The translations under genes and the position numbers were made by a program. A model generated the notes under the pieces. The model did no database searches, was not told the origin of the DNA, and saw only the letters and a program-made list of their open reading frames with translations. Source: an uncultured Bacteroidales bacterium (lineage in GTDB: Bacteria; Bacteroidota; Bacteroidia; Bacteroidales; UBA3824). From it: 64,000 nt of DNA. Location of the stretch: assembly GCA_937877455.1 (NCBI GenBank), contig CALFIU010000129.1:8829-72828 (forward strand), given 5' to 3'. Below are positions 62,912 to 64,000 of this stretch, one piece after another (position 1 is the stretch's first letter; every line of letters begins with the position of its first letter).

Positions 62912-63106
62912 CAATTTCATTTGAATCGCCATCAATGCGAGCGAACACATAGTCCCTACCCTACAAAATATGGTGATATTCAATATTATGAACAAGAGTT
63001 GGCGAAAAGGAAGCTTGCCGCCTTTTCGCCAACTCCTATAATCCCCATCCGAAATAAAATGATGTGTAGGGGTGAACCTGCGTGTCCGCCCAATCAAATG
63101 AAATTG
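62912..63106. mobile_element. MITE-like element, copy A, with 13-bp terminal inverted repeats
   Basis: 195 bp. Ends CAATTTCATTTGA and TCAAATGAAATTG are perfect 13-bp inverted repeats, and the inverted similarity extends inwards (GCGAACACATAG against the complement of CTGCGTGTCCGCC, then CCCTAC). The centre is a perfect 15-bp hairpin (62996-63010 with 63021-63035). It contains no gene and no convincing target-site duplication was seen. Related to 37203-37376. Confidence 0.7.
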
Positions 63107-63158
63107 AAGTGATATCTATCAAAACAGAGATTTTGTTTAACGACAAAATAAAATATGA

Positions 63159-63455
63159 TTATCCGCATTTAACACAAAACAATTTAATAATTTGGATTAT
63201 AATAGTTACATTTGCGCAAAACATCTTGATTATGAAATTGATAGAATTTACATTTCAAACGCAAAAACATTGTTTCAAGATTTTTATCATAGAATGCAAG
63301 ATACTTTTTTGCAATTTTATCTCAATGATTTTTGTTACAAATTCAGTAGGATATATTTCGGAGATAAAATATTCTACAGATTAATGATTGCTGCTGTTGA
63401 TTACAAACCAACTTTTGAGCATAAAATATACTACAAAAAAATGCGAATATATTAA
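63159..63455 (+). pseudogene. Remnant of an IS1595/ISXO2-type transposase C-terminus
   Basis: About 98 codons in one frame. The segment FQDFYHRMQDTFLQFYLNDF followed by CYKFSRIYFGDKIFYRLMIAA resembles the C-terminal end of ISXO2-like transposases (YLNEFCYKFNRRYFG...). Upstream the frame is closed by stops at about 63138 and 63153, and no DDE motif is present, so it is a fragment. It lies next to the MITE-like element. Confidence 0.45.
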
Positions 63456-63491
63456 TTGCGGATAATCATTCTTAAATTTTAAATGTTTAAC

Positions 63492-63541
63492 AAAAAAAAT
63501 CCCATGTGGAACGGAGTTTTTTCTCTATTCCACATGGGATT
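63492..63541 (-). terminator. Terminator hairpin downstream of the Rpn-type gene
   Basis: A perfect 14-bp stem (63498-63511 with 63528-63541), 16-nt loop, followed on the minus strand by a T run (63492-63499). Confidence 0.75.
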
Positions 63542-63713
63542 GATATTTAGATATGCGACTTTTATTTCACCGCTATTTTTCTTAAGGTGTTTAGATGTTA
63601 TTGTGTAGTGTATACAAATTATTTATCATTTTTCCAACCATTTTGAGTTAAGTTTACGTAAATATATTCGCAAAAAATAAAAAAAGGTTTCAGTATTTTT
63701 TTGGGGAAAAATG

Positions 63714-64000
63714 CTAAATTTTTGAAAGTTCATCTACAGAAAGACCTGTCAAATCACTAATGTCATCAAGCGTCATTCCTTTTGTTTTCATTTTGAGAGC
63801 AATAGCAAGTTTTTCATGTTTTGCGCCCTCGGCTCGTCCTTCGGCACGTCCTTCAGCGCGTCCTTCCGCACGTTCATTCGACATCGCATTTCTTTGTGTC
63901 ATCAATTCAAGCAAATAATCTTCGTATGCGTAAAGGTCGCCATCAGAATAGGCAGAACGCTCAACAATTTCTAACGCTTGATTGATTTCGGGGTTTTCGA
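63714..64000 (-). CDS. Rpn family recombination-promoting nuclease/putative transposase, C-terminal part
   Basis: Partial: the frame is open to the window edge at 64000. The visible 95 residues begin ENPEINQALEIVERSAYSDGDLYAYEDY, continue through a heptad-like linker made of four AEGR repeats (EGRAEGRAEGRAEGAKHE) and end in a small helix-turn-helix-like TKGMTLDDISDLTGLSVDELSKI. This tail is typical of Rpn/PDDEXK_2 family nucleases found in many copies in Bacteroidota. The catalytic PD-(D/E)xK part lies beyond the window. A short reading from an internal TTG at 63914 should not be taken as the start. Confidence 0.75.
   Translation of the reverse strand, partial: ENPEINQALEIVERSAYSDGDLYAYEDYLLELMTQRNAMSNERAEGRAEGRAEGRAEGAKHEKLAIALKMKTKGMTLDDISDLTGLSVDELSKI

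Overview
The window is AT-rich DNA from a member of the Bacteroidota, most likely a Bacteroidales-type gut or host-associated bacterium. The evidence is the gene content (a GldJ and a PorP/SprF protein of the type IX secretion/gliding machinery, a PorE-like OmpA lipoprotein, DUF2795, DUF1987 and DUF4956 families, a Bacteroidota-style SUF cluster) and the recurrent -7 promoter element TAnnTTTG. No rRNA, tRNA or CRISPR array was seen.

Layout. 1-4.1 kb: a very large, divergent RecQ-like helicase (minus strand). 4.3-6.7 kb: a PorE-like protein. 7.1-13.4 kb: iron-sulfur cluster assembly, with sufB alone on the plus strand between inverted copies of a repeat, converging on a minus-strand run sufC-sufD-sufS-sufE-sufT-DUF1294-gamma carbonic anhydrase. 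13.5-15.1 kb: a SiaC-type phosphoprotein and a SiaB-type kinase carrying two kinase domains. 15.3-19.1 kb: a membrane/cytidylate-kinase-like fusion, a membrane MutS-family ATPase and nadD. 19.1-23.1 kb: small secreted proteins, gldJ and porP. 23.2-28.9 kb: an aminotransferase, pyrI, pyrB, rodA and the PBP2 gene (mrdA). 29.1-30.6 kb: a DnaJ-like protein and a small outer-membrane protein.

30.9-37.0 kb is a tight operon: carbohydrate-binding DUF4353 lipoprotein, VTC-domain polyphosphate-polymerase-like protein, DUF4956 membrane protein, DUF2490 outer-membrane protein, then a LytS/LytTR two-component pair. 37.0-48.9 kb is the most unusual region. A small mobile-element relic and a 192-nt sequence that folds into one continuous rod precede six genes, all with export signals: a small secreted protein, two tandem TPR-CHAT proteases, a secreted protein of unknown function, a third larger TPR-CHAT protease and another secreted protein. 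All three CHAT domains keep the His/Cys dyad. I propose this as an exported caspase-like protease system with its putative partners or substrates encoded alongside.

49.0-51.4 kb: mltG and a sodium:solute symporter. 51.6-56.1 kb: a 1517-residue TPR protein with a degenerate P-loop ATPase head. 56.2-59.3 kb: an exported GH2 beta-galactosidase. 59.4-60.9 kb: a DUF2795 protein and a lipoprotein flanked by direct repeats. 61.1-62.8 kb: thiC. The right edge holds a 195-bp MITE-like element, a transposase remnant and the 3' end of an Rpn-type nuclease gene.

All family calls come from reading motifs by eye. No database search was run.
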